In this document: positions 51,661-60,797 of the stretch, in pieces
Position numbering within the stretch: position 1 is the stretch's first letter
Layout of the letters: every line of letters begins with the position of its first letter
Source of the DNA: CAVXYG01 sp963766005
Lineage (GTDB): Bacteria; Actinomycetota; Actinomycetes; S36-B12; GCA-2699445
Direction: 5' to 3'
Length of the DNA stretch: 64,000 nucleotides
Assembly: GCA_963766005.1 (NCBI GenBank)
Contig: CAVXYG010000008.1
Span: 62,001-126,000 of the forward strand
The notes under the pieces: model-generated
What the model saw: the letters and a program-made list of their open reading frames with translations, nothing else
What the model was told of the DNA's origin: nothing
Database searches by the model: none
Translations under genes and position numbers: made by a program

Positions 51661-53797
51661 ATGAGTCTGGACGCCGAGGCGACGGCACCGGCCAGTTCCG
51701 CCACCGAGGGGTACCACGACGGCGATCCGCTGCCCGACCATCGCTACAACGACCGGGAGCTGTCCTGGCTGCAGTTCAACGAGCGCGTGCTGGAGCTGGC
51801 GGAGAACCCGGATCTCCCGACGCTGGACAGGGCGAAGTTCCTCGCCATCTTCGCCAGCAACCTCGATGAGTTCTTCATGGTCCGCGTGGCCGGATTGAAG
51901 CGGCGACTGGCCACCGGGATCGCCGTGAAATCCGCCTCCGGCCGCCCCGCCACAGAGATCCTGGCGACCGTCCGCGAGCAGGTGCGCGATCTCATGCACC
52001 GGCAGTCGCAGCTGTTCACGCAGGAGGTCATGCCGCAGCTGACCGAAGCAGGCATCGAGCTGGTGCTCTGGGGCGACATCGACGACGAGGAGCGGGCGCG
52101 GCTGCACACCATCTTCAAGGAGCGGGTCTACCCGGTCCTGACGCCGCTGGCGGTCGACCCCTCGCATCCGTTTCCCTACATCAGCGGACTGAGCCTGAAC
52201 CTCGCCGTGGTGGTGCGCAACCCGCAGACCGGCAACGAACTGTTCGCGCGCGTGAAGGTGCCGCCGCTGCTGGACCGCCTCATCGAGGTCGGGCCGCAGC
52301 GCTTCATCCCGCTGGAGGACGTCATCGCCGTCCACCTCGACCAGCTGTTCCCCGGCATGGAGATCCTGCAGCACCACACGTTCCGGGTCACGCGCAACGA
52401 GGACCTGGAGGTGGAGGAGGACGATGCCGAGAACCTCCTCAAGGCCCTGGAGCGGGAACTCATGCGGCGCCGGTTCGGCCCCCCGGTCCGGCTGGAGGTC
52501 CAGCCCTCGATCGACCCCTACGTGCTCGACCTGCTCGTCACCGAGCTGGGCATGGAGGAGTCGGAGGTCGTCTCGGTCCCGGGTCTGCTCGACCTCACGG
52601 CGCTGTGGCGCTTGTACGGCCTGGACCGCCCCGACCTCAAGCAGCCCGGGTTCGTCCCGCAGACGGCCCGCGAGCTGGCGTCGGTGGAGAGCGCATCCGC
52701 GCCGGACGTGCTCGACGCCATGCGGCAGCGAGAGGTGTTCCTGCACCACCCGTACGACTCCTTCAGCACCTCGGTGCAGCGCTTCCTGGAGCAGGCGGCC
52801 GCTGATCCCCAGGTGCTGGCGATCAAGCAGACCCTGTACCGGACCAGCGGCGACTCCCCGATCATCGACGCCCTGGTCGATGCCGCCGAGGCGGGCAAGC
52901 AGGTGCTGGCGCTGGTGGAGATCAAGGCGCGATTCGACGAGCAGGCCAATATCAAGTGGGGCCGCAAGCTGGAGCGCGCGGGCGTGCACGTCGTCTACGG
53001 GCTCGTCGGGCTGAAGACCCACTGCAAGCTGTCCATGGTGGTCCGCGACGACGGCGACCAGTTGCGGCGCTATCGTCCACTTCGGCACCGGGAACTACCA
53101 TCCCAAGACCGCGCGGCTGTACGAGGACTTCGGGGTCCTCACGACCGATCCCGCCCTCGGCGAGGACGTCAGCCGGCTGTTCAACGTGCTGTCGGGCTAC
53201 TCGAACAACACCGAGTACTCCCGATTGCTGGTCGCCCCGCACTCCATCCGCTCCGGACTGCTCGAGCGCATCGAGCGCGAGATCGACCACCATCGCGCGG
53301 GCCGGCCCGCGCGGGTGCGCATCAAGAGCAACTCGATCGTCGACGAGCGGATCATCGACGCCCTGTACCGGGCCTCGCAGGCGGGCGTCCCGGTCGAGGT
53401 CTGGGTGCGCGGCATCTGCGGGCTGCGTGCCGACGTGCCGGGCACCGAATCCCTCCGGGTCGTCAGCATCCTGGGACGGTTCCTGGAGCATTCCCGCGCC
53501 TACGGCTTCCGCAACGGTGGGCAGCCGGAGTACTGGATCGGCTCGGCGGACCTCATGCACCGCAATCTCGACCGCCGCGTGGAGACGCTGATGCGGATCG
53601 TGGAGCCCCGGCATGTTGCGCAGATCGACGAGATGTTCCAGCGGGGATTCTCCCCCGAGACGGCGGCCTGGCACCTGCGGCCCTCGGGGGACTGGCAGTT
53701 GGTGGCCACCGACGCGGACGGCCAACCGCTGGCCGACTACCAGGAGACCCTCATCCTCGACCGGCGCAAGCGCAAGGGAGCCCGCATTGCCAACTGA
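51661..53797 (+). CDS. ppk: Polyphosphate kinase 1 (one apparent extra base)
   Basis: About 711 residues after repair. N-domain RELSWLQFNERVLELA, the head domain, then phospholipase-D-like catalytic domains with the ATP-binding loop and conserved His residues (FLHHPYDSF, VGLKTHCK, MHRNLDRRVE). The frame breaks at C53074: removing one base turns a meaningless frame into RYVHFGTGNYHPKTARLYED, a strongly conserved PPK1 segment. Enzyme makes polyphosphate from ATP. The CHAD-protein gene starts inside its end with a TTG. Confidence 0.9.
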
Positions 53798-55331
53798 TCC
53801 GCACCTCGGCCCGGAGACCCTCGACACCCCGGAGTTGCTACTGCGCGTCCATGCGCTCTTCCGGCTGCCCGCACTGGAGGACGAGCTCGGCGTCGTGGCG
53901 AAAGTGGAGCGCCAGCCCACGGCGACGATGACGGCGGTGTACCACGACAGCGAGGATCTGCGACTGTTTCGCTGGGGCGTGACCTTGTTGCGCGTCGCGG
54001 GAGGACCCGCCGAGGGCTGGCGGCTCGCGCTTCCCGTCGACGGGGCAGCGGGCGAGGAGCGCGAGACGGTCCTGGCCGAGTTGGCGGCCGGTCAGGTCGG
54101 CGAGGTGCCAGACCCGCTGCGGGACGCTGTGACACCGCTGGTCCGGGAGGCGCCGATCCTGCCGGTGGCGACCCTGCGCACCGAGCGCACCCCGCACCTC
54201 GTGATCGGCAAGGACGGGGAGCCGATGGCGCAGCTGGTCGACGACACCGTCTCGGTCCTCGACGGCGACCATGTTGCTGCTCGGTTCCGGGAGTTGGAGG
54301 TGCGGCCGCTCGGGGACGACCCGGACGGCGCCGCCGCGGAGTTGATCGACGTGCTTGTCGGTCACGGGGCAGTGCCGGGGGCTGGCTCGCGCGCCGCCGG
54401 TGCGCTGGGTCCGCGCGCCTCCGCGCCCGCCGATGTCGTCCTGCGCGGACCGGTCGCTCCCACAGATCCCGCCGCCGATGCCGTGCGCGCCCACATCGCG
54501 CTGCAGGTGTACCGCTTCCTGCTGCAGGATGTGCGCGTGCGTCGCGACCTCCCCGATTCGGTGCACCAGATGCGCGTGGCCGCACGGCGGCTGCGCAGCG
54601 GTCTGAAGGTGTTCGGCCCGCTCCTGGATGCCGATTGGTCGGCGCACCTGCGCCGGGAGCTGGGCTGGGCCGCCGGAGAGCTGGGCCGGGCCCGCGACAC
54701 CGAGGTCATGCTGAGCCGCCTGGATGATCACGCAGACGAACTGCCGCCGGCGGATGCGCAACTGGCCACCGAGGTGCTGGAGCGCGTGCTGCGCGCCGAT
54801 CTCGCCGCGGCCAGGCAGGAGGCGCTGGACAGTCTGCGCTCGCCACGGCACCTGGAGCTGCTGCAGTCGCTGGTCGACGCCGTGCACCACCCGCTGCTGA
54901 CCGACCTGGCCAACGAGGCGTGCGGGGAGATCCTGCCTCCGATGGTCGGCAAGGCCTTCGGCCGGCTGGCCAAGGACGTGCGCGCCCTGCATATCGACAG
55001 CCCGGCCGAGCCGTGGCACGAGACCCGCATCGCGGCGAAGCGGGCGCGGTACGCCGCCGAGCTGGTGCAGCCGGTCTTCGGCGACCCGGCCAAGCGGTTG
55101 GCCAAAGCACTGGCGATGGTCACCGAGAACCTCGGCGACCACCAGGACTGCTACGTGGCGCAGCTGGAGCTGCGGCGCATCGCGCAGCGCACGGATGTGG
55201 ACGGCCCGACGGGCTTCGCGCTGGGGCTGCTGCACGCAGCTGAAGAGGAGCGAGAGATGTCGTTGCGCGAGGACTTCGCGGCGCTGTGGCCGCGGGTCAT
55301 GCGCGCCTATCGCACCACCACGCTGGCCTGA
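53787..55331 (+). CDS. CHAD-domain protein with degenerate CYTH-like N-terminus
   Basis: A 514-residue protein. Residues ~1-195 resemble a CYTH (triphosphate tunnel) domain but lack the ExExK signature, so tripolyphosphatase activity is unlikely. Residues ~235-510 are a CHAD helical domain with the expected basic helices HQMRVAARRLRSGLK and HETRIAAKRARYAAELV, known to bind polyphosphate. TTG 53787 is preceded by AAGGGAG and overlaps the ppk stop, so polyphosphate kinase and binder are made together. Confidence 0.85.
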   Translation: MPTDPHLGPETLDTPELLLRVHALFRLPALEDELGVVAKVERQPTATMTAVYHDSEDLRLFRWGVTLLRVAGGPAEGWRLALPVDGAAGEERETVLAELAAGQVGEVPDPLRDAVTPLVREAPILPVATLRTERTPHLVIGKDGEPMAQLVDDTVSVLDGDHVAARFRELEVRPLGDDPDGAAAELIDVLVGHGAVPGAGSRAAGALGPRASAPADVVLRGPVAPTDPAADAVRAHIALQVYRFLLQDVRVRRDLPDSVHQMRVAARRLRSGLKVFGPLLDADWSAHLRRELGWAAGELGRARDTEVMLSRLDDHADELPPADAQLATEVLERVLRADLAAARQEALDSLRSPRHLELLQSLVDAVHHPLLTDLANEACGEILPPMVGKAFGRLAKDVRALHIDSPAEPWHETRIAAKRARYAAELVQPVFGDPAKRLAKALAMVTENLGDHQDCYVAQLELRRIAQRTDVDGPTGFALGLLHAAEEEREMSLREDFAALWPRVMRAYRTTTLA

Positions 55332-55332
55332 T

Positions 55333-56277
55333 ATGGGGGCACCTGCCGTCCGTGCCGCCGGCGTCGTCCTGACCCGCGGGTCGGGGCCGGGCCTGCAGAC
55401 GCTGGTCCTGTACCGACCGCTGCGGCGCGACTGGTCCCTGCCCAAGGGCAAGCTCGACCCCGGCGAGCACATCATCGAGTGCGCGGTGCGGGAATGCGAC
55501 GAGGAGACGGGCATCGTGCCGGTGCTCGGCGTGCCGCTGGGCCGGCAGCGCTACGAGGCGATGGGTCGCGCGAAGACCGTCGACTACTGGCATGCCCGAC
55601 CGTCCCAGCACAACGGCTTCGTGCCCGACGACGAGGTCAGCGAGATCCGATGGGTCGGCATCGACGAGGCGCGGGCGCTGCTGACCTATCGCCGCGACAT
55701 CGAGTTCGTGGAGCGGGCGCAGGACCTGCCGGAGACGAGCCCGCTCATCGTGCTGCGCCACGGCGCCGCGGTCTCGCGGTCGGACTACAGCGGCGAGGAC
55801 GACACGCGTCCCCTGGCAGGCAAGGGCCGCTCGCAGGCCAGGGCGCTCGCCCCGCTGCTGGAGGCCTACGGCGTGGCGGAGGTGCGCTCCAGCGACGCGG
55901 CGCGCTGCGTGGCCACCGTACGTCCGTTCGCGCACCTGCAGCACGCCACGATCGACCAGGAACCGATCTTCAGCGAGACCGGGTTCGAGCGCCGGCCAGC
56001 GGCAGCCGCGGACCGTTTCGAGGCGCTCCTGGCCGACGGTCGGCCCACGGTGCTCTGCACGCACCGCCCGGTCCTGCCGTCGCTGATGGAGTCGGCGGCC
56101 CGGCGCTGCTCGGGCCCCACTCGTCAACTGGTGCGCGCGGTGTTGTCGCAGGGCCTGTCGCCCGGTGCGTTTGTTGTCCTGCACCGGACCGCCGGACCGG
56201 ACCCCCGGATCGTCGCGGCCGAGCACACGAAGCCCAAGAAGGCAGACCACGACGCCCGCCACTCGCTGTCGACGTGA
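55333..56277 (+). CDS. mutT1: NUDIX hydrolase fused to histidine phosphatase (MutT1 type)
   Basis: A 314-residue two-domain protein. N-terminal Nudix box GKLDPGEHIIECAVRECDEETGI is complete; the C-terminal histidine-phosphatase domain has LIVLRHGAAVS (RHG) and CTHRPVLP. Mycobacterial MutT1, also next to ppk, hydrolyses 8-oxo-dGTP and diadenosine polyphosphates. Starts 1 bp after the CHAD stop. Role: nucleotide-pool cleaning or Np-nN turnover. Confidence 0.9.
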   Translation: MGAPAVRAAGVVLTRGSGPGLQTLVLYRPLRRDWSLPKGKLDPGEHIIECAVRECDEETGIVPVLGVPLGRQRYEAMGRAKTVDYWHARPSQHNGFVPDDEVSEIRWVGIDEARALLTYRRDIEFVERAQDLPETSPLIVLRHGAAVSRSDYSGEDDTRPLAGKGRSQARALAPLLEAYGVAEVRSSDAARCVATVRPFAHLQHATIDQEPIFSETGFERRPAAAADRFEALLADGRPTVLCTHRPVLPSLMESAARRCSGPTRQLVRAVLSQGLSPGAFVVLHRTAGPDPRIVAAEHTKPKKADHDARHSLST

Positions 56278-56375
56278 CTCGCCGCAGCGGCCACCTGCCG
56301 ATGCGGCCGCCACAGCACCGCACCAGGCAGCGCTGTGGCCTCGATCACGGCCCAGTTGGGCAGTGGCCAGCGTGT

Positions 56376-56386
56376 GTTCACCTGCG
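56376..56386 (+). promoter_or_regulatory. Possible PhoP half-site upstream of pstS
   Basis: GTTCACCTGCG exactly fits the 11-nt unit of the actinomycete PHO box (G-G/T-TCA-YYY-R-G/C-G). The neighbouring 11-nt positions match poorly, so only one unit is convincing. Confidence 0.3.
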
Positions 56387-56424
56387 GGCAAGGTCCTGCA
56401 CGCGCGCCGACCACCGGCGGTGCC

Positions 56425-56430
56425 TAGGCT
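56425..56430 (+). promoter_or_regulatory. Putative -10 element (TAGGCT) of pstS
   Basis: TAGGCT would start transcription about 36 nt before GTG 56473, leaving a leader with GGAGGA. The PHO-like half-site lies about 40 nt upstream. Confidence 0.4.
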
Positions 56431-56472
56431 CCCGATTGTCAGGTACCAACTACGGCCAACATGGAGGACAGG

Positions 56473-57561
56473 GTGCGAATCACCCGTGGGATGAAGTACG
56501 CGAGCGTGGCGTTCGCCGGGGTGCTCGCTCTGAGCGCCTGCAGCGAGTCCGGCAGCGACGACACTGCTGATGGCGGCGCGGCCGATATCGACTGCGTGAG
56601 CGGCACGCTCTCCGGCGAGGGCTCGAGCTTCCAGAAGAACGCCATCACGGAGTGGGGCAAGCTGTACCAGCAGGCCTGCCCGGAGGCCACCATCAACTAC
56701 AACGCCACCGGTTCCGGGGCGGGGATCAGCCAGTTCATCGCCGGCCAGGTCGACTGGGCCGGCAGCGACTCGGCCCTGAAGGAGGGCGAGGTCGCCGATG
56801 CGGCCGCCCGATGCAGCGACAACGAGGCGTGGAACCTGCCCATGGTCTCCGGCGCGATCGGCGTCACCTACAACGTGGCGGGCCTGGACTCGCTGGTCCT
56901 GACGCCGGACGTCGTCGCGCAGATCTTCCTGGGCCAGGTGACCACCTGGGACGACCCGGCGATCGCCGACCTGAACCCTGACGCCGCGCTGCCGAGCGAG
57001 GCCATCACCGTGTTCTACCGGGCCGACGAGTCGGGCACGACCGACAACTTCACGAAGTACCTCAACGCCGCTGCTCCCTCGGTGTGGACCGCCGAGCCGG
57101 GCAAGGCGTGGCCGACGGGCGCCGCCGGTGAGGGCAAGGGGCAGAGCGCCGGGATTCTCGAGGCCGTGAGCGCCAACGCGAACTCCATCTCCTACCTCGA
57201 CTTCTCCGACATCAAGGCCGCGGGGCTGTCTGCCGCAGCGATCGACAACGGTGGCGGTGCGGTGGAGTTGAGCGCGGCGACCGCTGCCGCAGCGATCGGC
57301 CAGGCCAGCAACGTCGGTGAGGGCAACGACATCCGGCTGGAGTTCGACTACAGCACGACCGAGGGGTACCCGATCGTTGCGGTCGCCTACGAGATCGTCT
57401 GCTCGGCCGGCCAGGAGTCGGGCACCACAGAGCTGGTGAAGTCCTTCCTGGGCTACACCGCTTCGCCACAGGGGCAGGCCGAGCTCGAGCGGATCGGCTT
57501 CGTGCCGCTGCCGGAGAGCGTGGAGAGCGATGTCGTCGCCGCGGTGGCTGCCATCCAGTAG
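56473..57561 (+). CDS. pstS: Phosphate ABC transporter substrate-binding lipoprotein
   Basis: A 362-residue phosphate-binding lipoprotein: signal ending in ALSAC, then GEGSSFQKNAI, NATGSGAGISQFIAGQVDWAGSDS and FYRADESGTTDNF, which supply phosphate-contacting Ser/Thr/Arg/Asp residues. GTG 56473 has GGAGG 5 nt upstream; ATG 56461 and ATG 56491 are in frame. First gene of pstSCAB; followed by a strong intergenic hairpin. Confidence 0.93.
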   Translation: MRITRGMKYASVAFAGVLALSACSESGSDDTADGGAADIDCVSGTLSGEGSSFQKNAITEWGKLYQQACPEATINYNATGSGAGISQFIAGQVDWAGSDSALKEGEVADAAARCSDNEAWNLPMVSGAIGVTYNVAGLDSLVLTPDVVAQIFLGQVTTWDDPAIADLNPDAALPSEAITVFYRADESGTTDNFTKYLNAAAPSVWTAEPGKAWPTGAAGEGKGQSAGILEAVSANANSISYLDFSDIKAAGLSAAAIDNGGGAVELSAATAAAAIGQASNVGEGNDIRLEFDYSTTEGYPIVAVAYEIVCSAGQESGTTELVKSFLGYTASPQGQAELERIGFVPLPESVESDVVAAVAAIQ

Positions 57562-57593
57562 GCGAGATTGAACGGGGCGTGAACGTCGCACTA

Positions 57594-57629
57594 CGCGGGG
57601 CTGGCGGGTTCGCCCGCCGCCCCGCGTTT
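57594..57629 (+). terminator. TTCG-capped hairpin between pstS and pstC
   Basis: CGCGGGG (57594-57600) and GGCGGG (57603-57608) pair with CCCGCC (57613-57618) and CCCCGCG (57620-57626) around a TTCG tetraloop, then TTT. Likely partial terminator or 3' stabiliser allowing more PstS than PstCAB. Confidence 0.65.
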
Positions 57630-57692
57630 CCCGCTCCCGCCCAATACGCTGCCTGATAGGGGCTGCACCCCCGACTCCAGCTGGGAGCAAGC

Positions 57693-58667
57693 ATGAGTGT
57701 TGAGTCCCCGTCCCAGGGGCACCCGGAGATCACCACGAAGGTGGTGCGGCCAGGGGATCGCATCCTGGCGTTCCTCACCACCGGGGCCGGCGTCTTCCTG
57801 ATCGCGCTGGTGATCGCGGTCGGCGTCTACCTCTTCCTCACCGCGATCCCCTCACTGGCGGACAATCAAGTCTCCTTCCTGACCTCGCGGGAGTGGGACG
57901 TCAGCGATCCCGACAACTTGCGCTTCGGGATCGTCGATCTGCTGTGGACCACGGTCCTGAGTTCAGTCGTGGCCATGATGCTGGCCGTGCCGGTCGCCAT
58001 CGGCATCGCGCTGTTCATCACCAACTACGCGCCGCGGCAGCTTGCCCAGACCCTCGGCTACCTGGTCGATCTGCTGGCCGCCGTGCCATCGATCATCTTC
58101 GGCCTCTGGGGCATCCAAGAGCTCGCACCGGCCATCCAGCCCTTCGGGAACTGGCTCAACGACACCTTGGGCTGGTTCCCGCTGTTCGGCGACGGCATCA
58201 CCAGCCCTGGCACCGTGTATTCGGCCTCCGTCGTGCTGGCCATCATGATCTTGCCGATCATCACCGCGATCAGCCGGGAGGTCTTCGCGCAGACGCCGCT
58301 GCTGCACAGGGAGGCGGCACTGGCCCTCGGTGCGACCCGCTGGGAGATGATCCGCATCACGGTCCTGCCGTTCGGGCGGGCGGGCGCCATCTCGGCCTCG
58401 ATGCTGGGCTTGGGACGTGCGCTCGGCGAAACGATCGCCGTCACGATCATCCTGTCCCGGCCGGCGCCCGGCGCGCCGTTCAATGCGTCGATCTTCAACG
58501 GCGGTGAAACGTTCGCCTCGAAGATCGCGAACAACGCCGCCGAGTTCGACAGCCCGGAGAAGACCGGTGCCTTCATCGCGGCCGGCCTGGTGCTCTTCCT
58601 GCTGACCTTCGCGGTGAACTCCGTGGCCCGCACCATCATCAACCGGCGCAAGGAGTTCACCGAATGA
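57693..58667 (+). CDS. pstC: Phosphate ABC transporter permease
   Basis: A 324-residue permease with six transmembrane segments. Motifs: FLTSREWDVSDPDNLRFGI near the N-terminus, LLAAVPSIIFGLWG, the EAA-type loop REAALALGATRWEMIRITVLP and GLGRALGETIAV. ATG 57693; overlaps pstA by ATGA. Confidence 0.93.
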   Translation: MSVESPSQGHPEITTKVVRPGDRILAFLTTGAGVFLIALVIAVGVYLFLTAIPSLADNQVSFLTSREWDVSDPDNLRFGIVDLLWTTVLSSVVAMMLAVPVAIGIALFITNYAPRQLAQTLGYLVDLLAAVPSIIFGLWGIQELAPAIQPFGNWLNDTLGWFPLFGDGITSPGTVYSASVVLAIMILPIITAISREVFAQTPLLHREAALALGATRWEMIRITVLPFGRAGAISASMLGLGRALGETIAVTIILSRPAPGAPFNASIFNGGETFASKIANNAAEFDSPEKTGAFIAAGLVLFLLTFAVNSVARTIINRRKEFTE

Positions 58668-59563
58668 GCACCGATACCGCCGCCCGAACCGGTCGGGGAG
58701 TGCTGCCGAGCCTGTCCCGCGGCCGCAAGGTCAAGAACGTCGTCGCGACCATCCTGATCTGGGCGGCCTTCCTGGTCGCGATGATCCCGCTGGTCTGGGT
58801 GCTGGGGACGACCCTGGTGAAAGGCCTGCCAGCCCTGCTCTCGCCGGAGTGGTGGACCTCGTCGCAGCGCAACATCGGGGTCTTCGACGACGGCGGGGGC
58901 ATGCTGCACGCCCTGATCGGGACCGTCGTGCAAGCCTCCATCGCCACTGCCATCGCGGTGCCGATCGGGGTCTTCGCCGGCGTGCTGCTCGTGGAGTACC
59001 CCGGCAACCGCCTGCTGAAGCCGGTGTCGTTCATGACCGACGTGCTGACCGGCATCCCGTCGATCGTCTCGGCGCTGTTCATCTATGCCTTCTTCATCAC
59101 GTTCCTCGGCTTCAACCGCTCCGGCATCATGGTGTCCTTCGCGTTGGTGATCCTGATGCTGCCCGTCGTGGTGCGCGGTACCGAGGAGATGCTGCGCATC
59201 GTGCCCAACGAGTTGCGGGAGGCGTCCTACGCGCTCGGCGTGCCGCGCTGGAAGACGGTGCTGCGCATTGTGGTCCCCACGGCATTCACCGGGATCGTGA
59301 CCGCCATCATGCTGGGCGTGGCCCGCATCATGGGGGAAACCGCCCCGCTGCTGATCCTCGTCGGCTACACGCCCTCGATCAACTGGGGCCCGCTGTCCGG
59401 GGAGCAGGCGGCGCTGCCGTTGATGATCAATGTGGAGCGGACCAACCCGCTGCCCGCCGGTCAGGAGCGGGCATGGGGGGCCGCGCTGACCCTGATCCTG
59501 CTCGTCATGCTGCTCAACCTGGGCGCCCGCTACCTGAGCCGGTTCTCCGGCGTGAAGAAGTGA
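58664..59563 (+). CDS. pstA: Phosphate ABC transporter permease
   Basis: A 299-residue six-helix permease partner of PstC. DVLTGIPSIVSALFIYAFF, EEMLRIVPNELREASYALGVPRWKTVLRIV (EAA loop) and GVARIMGETAPLL are typical. Translationally coupled to pstC, 16 bp before pstB. Confidence 0.93.
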   Translation: MSTDTAARTGRGVLPSLSRGRKVKNVVATILIWAAFLVAMIPLVWVLGTTLVKGLPALLSPEWWTSSQRNIGVFDDGGGMLHALIGTVVQASIATAIAVPIGVFAGVLLVEYPGNRLLKPVSFMTDVLTGIPSIVSALFIYAFFITFLGFNRSGIMVSFALVILMLPVVVRGTEEMLRIVPNELREASYALGVPRWKTVLRIVVPTAFTGIVTAIMLGVARIMGETAPLLILVGYTPSINWGPLSGEQAALPLMINVERTNPLPAGQERAWGAALTLILLVMLLNLGARYLSRFSGVKK

Positions 59564-59579
59564 CCGGAAGGGACTGATC

Positions 59580-60356
59580 GTGGCCAAGCGCATCGTCGCC
59601 AAGGACGTCAATGTCTACTACAGCAAGTTCCAGGCTGTGGACGGCATCAACATGTCGATCGAGCCGAACGCCGTGACGGCCTTCATCGGACCGTCCGGCT
59701 GCGGTAAGACGACGTTCCTGCGGGCGCTGAACCGGATGATCGAGACCATCCCGGGCGGTCGGGTCGAGGGCCAGATCCTCATGAACGACATCGACGTCAA
59801 CGCCCCCGACATCGACCCGGTGAGCGTCCGCCGCGACGTCGGGATGGTCTTCCAGCGGCCCAACCCCTTCCCCACGATGTCGATCTTCGAGAACGTGGTG
59901 GCGGGGCTGAAGCTCAACGGCGAGCGGAACAAGGGCCTGCTGAAGGAGACCGCCGAGCAGGCCCTGCGCGGGGCCAATCTGTGGGAAGAGGTCAAGGACC
60001 GACTCGACCGTCCGGGCGCCGGGCTGTCGGGCGGGCAGCAGCAGCGGCTGTGCATCGCCCGGGCGATCGCGGTCCAGCCCGACGTCGTGCTGATGGATGA
60101 GCCGTGCTCGGCGCTCGATCCGATCTCCACCCTGGCCGTGGAGGATCTCATCATGGAGTTGAAGGAGAATTACACGATCGTCATCGTCACCCACAACATG
60201 CAGCAGGCCTCGCGGGTGTCCGACACGACGGCGTTCTTCAACATCGCCGGCACCGGCATGCCCGGCCGGCTCATCGAGATGGGCCCGACGCAGAAGATCT
60301 TCTCCAACCCCGACCAGACCGCGACCGAGGACTACATCTCCGGACGCTTCGGGTAG
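59580..60356 (+). CDS. pstB: Phosphate ABC transporter ATPase
   Basis: A 258-residue ATPase. Walker A GPSGCGKTT, QRPNPFPTMSIFENV, signature LSGGQQQRL, Walker B VVLMDEPCSALDP and H-loop VTHNMQQA are intact. A conserved Asn-Arg-Met motif (LNRMIETIPGGRVEG) marks PstB. Ends the operon, followed by a small hairpin. Confidence 0.95.
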   Translation: MAKRIVAKDVNVYYSKFQAVDGINMSIEPNAVTAFIGPSGCGKTTFLRALNRMIETIPGGRVEGQILMNDIDVNAPDIDPVSVRRDVGMVFQRPNPFPTMSIFENVVAGLKLNGERNKGLLKETAEQALRGANLWEEVKDRLDRPGAGLSGGQQQRLCIARAIAVQPDVVLMDEPCSALDPISTLAVEDLIMELKENYTIVIVTHNMQQASRVSDTTAFFNIAGTGMPGRLIEMGPTQKIFSNPDQTATEDYISGRFG

Positions 60357-60370
60357 GGCCGCCTGCGGCC
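60357..60370 (+). terminator. Small hairpin after pstB
   Basis: GGCCG (60357-60361) and CGGCC (60366-60370) pair around CCTG directly after the stop. Confidence 0.35.
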
Positions 60371-60388
60371 GCGGGCATCGCCGCTGCG

Positions 60389-60394
60389 TAGGGT
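60389..60394 (+). promoter_or_regulatory. Putative -10 element (TAGGGT) of the Dabb gene
   Basis: TAGGGT ends 6 nt before ATG 60401. Confidence 0.55.
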
Positions 60395-60400
60395 GGCCGC

Positions 60401-60685
60401 ATGGCACTGACGCACGTGGTCATGTTCACGCTCCACGACTCGGCCGACGCTGACGAGGCCGCGCTTCGCCTGCGCGCCATGGCCGGCCGCATCCCGGCGC
60501 TGCACGGACTGCGCGTCGGCACCAGCGCCAACGGTGAGGCGCCGCACCTGGTCCTGCTCACCGAGCATGCCGACGTTGCCGGTCTGCAGGCGTACGCGAA
60601 GCATCCCGTGCACGAGGATCTCCTCGCCTGGTTCCGCCCGCGGATCGCGGCCAGGTCGGTGGTCGATACCGCCGACCTGGGGTAG
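60401..60685 (+). CDS. Dabb (stress-responsive A/B barrel) family protein
   Basis: A 94-residue dimeric ferredoxin-like barrel. LTHVVMFTLHDSADADEAALRLRAM and YAKHPVHEDLLAWFRP match the Dabb family. Members range from polyketide-shaping enzymes to stress proteins with unknown ligands. Monocistronic between pstB and the FUSC-like gene. Confidence 0.85.
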   Translation: MALTHVVMFTLHDSADADEAALRLRAMAGRIPALHGLRVGTSANGEAPHLVLLTEHADVAGLQAYAKHPVHEDLLAWFRPRIAARSVVDTADLG

Positions 60686-60785
60686 CGACTGCCGATGGAG
60701 CAGGGGCTCAGCAGATCGGCAGTCCGCGCGATCGCCCGCCACCGGCCTGGCGCGGCTTGACGAGTGCCGAGATGGCGCGCTGGGC

Positions 60786-60791
60786 TAGCCT
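60786..60791 (+). promoter_or_regulatory. Putative -10 element (TAGCCT) of the FUSC-like gene
   Basis: TAGCCT ends 6 nt before ATG 60798. Confidence 0.5.
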
Positions 60792-60797
60792 GCGGCC

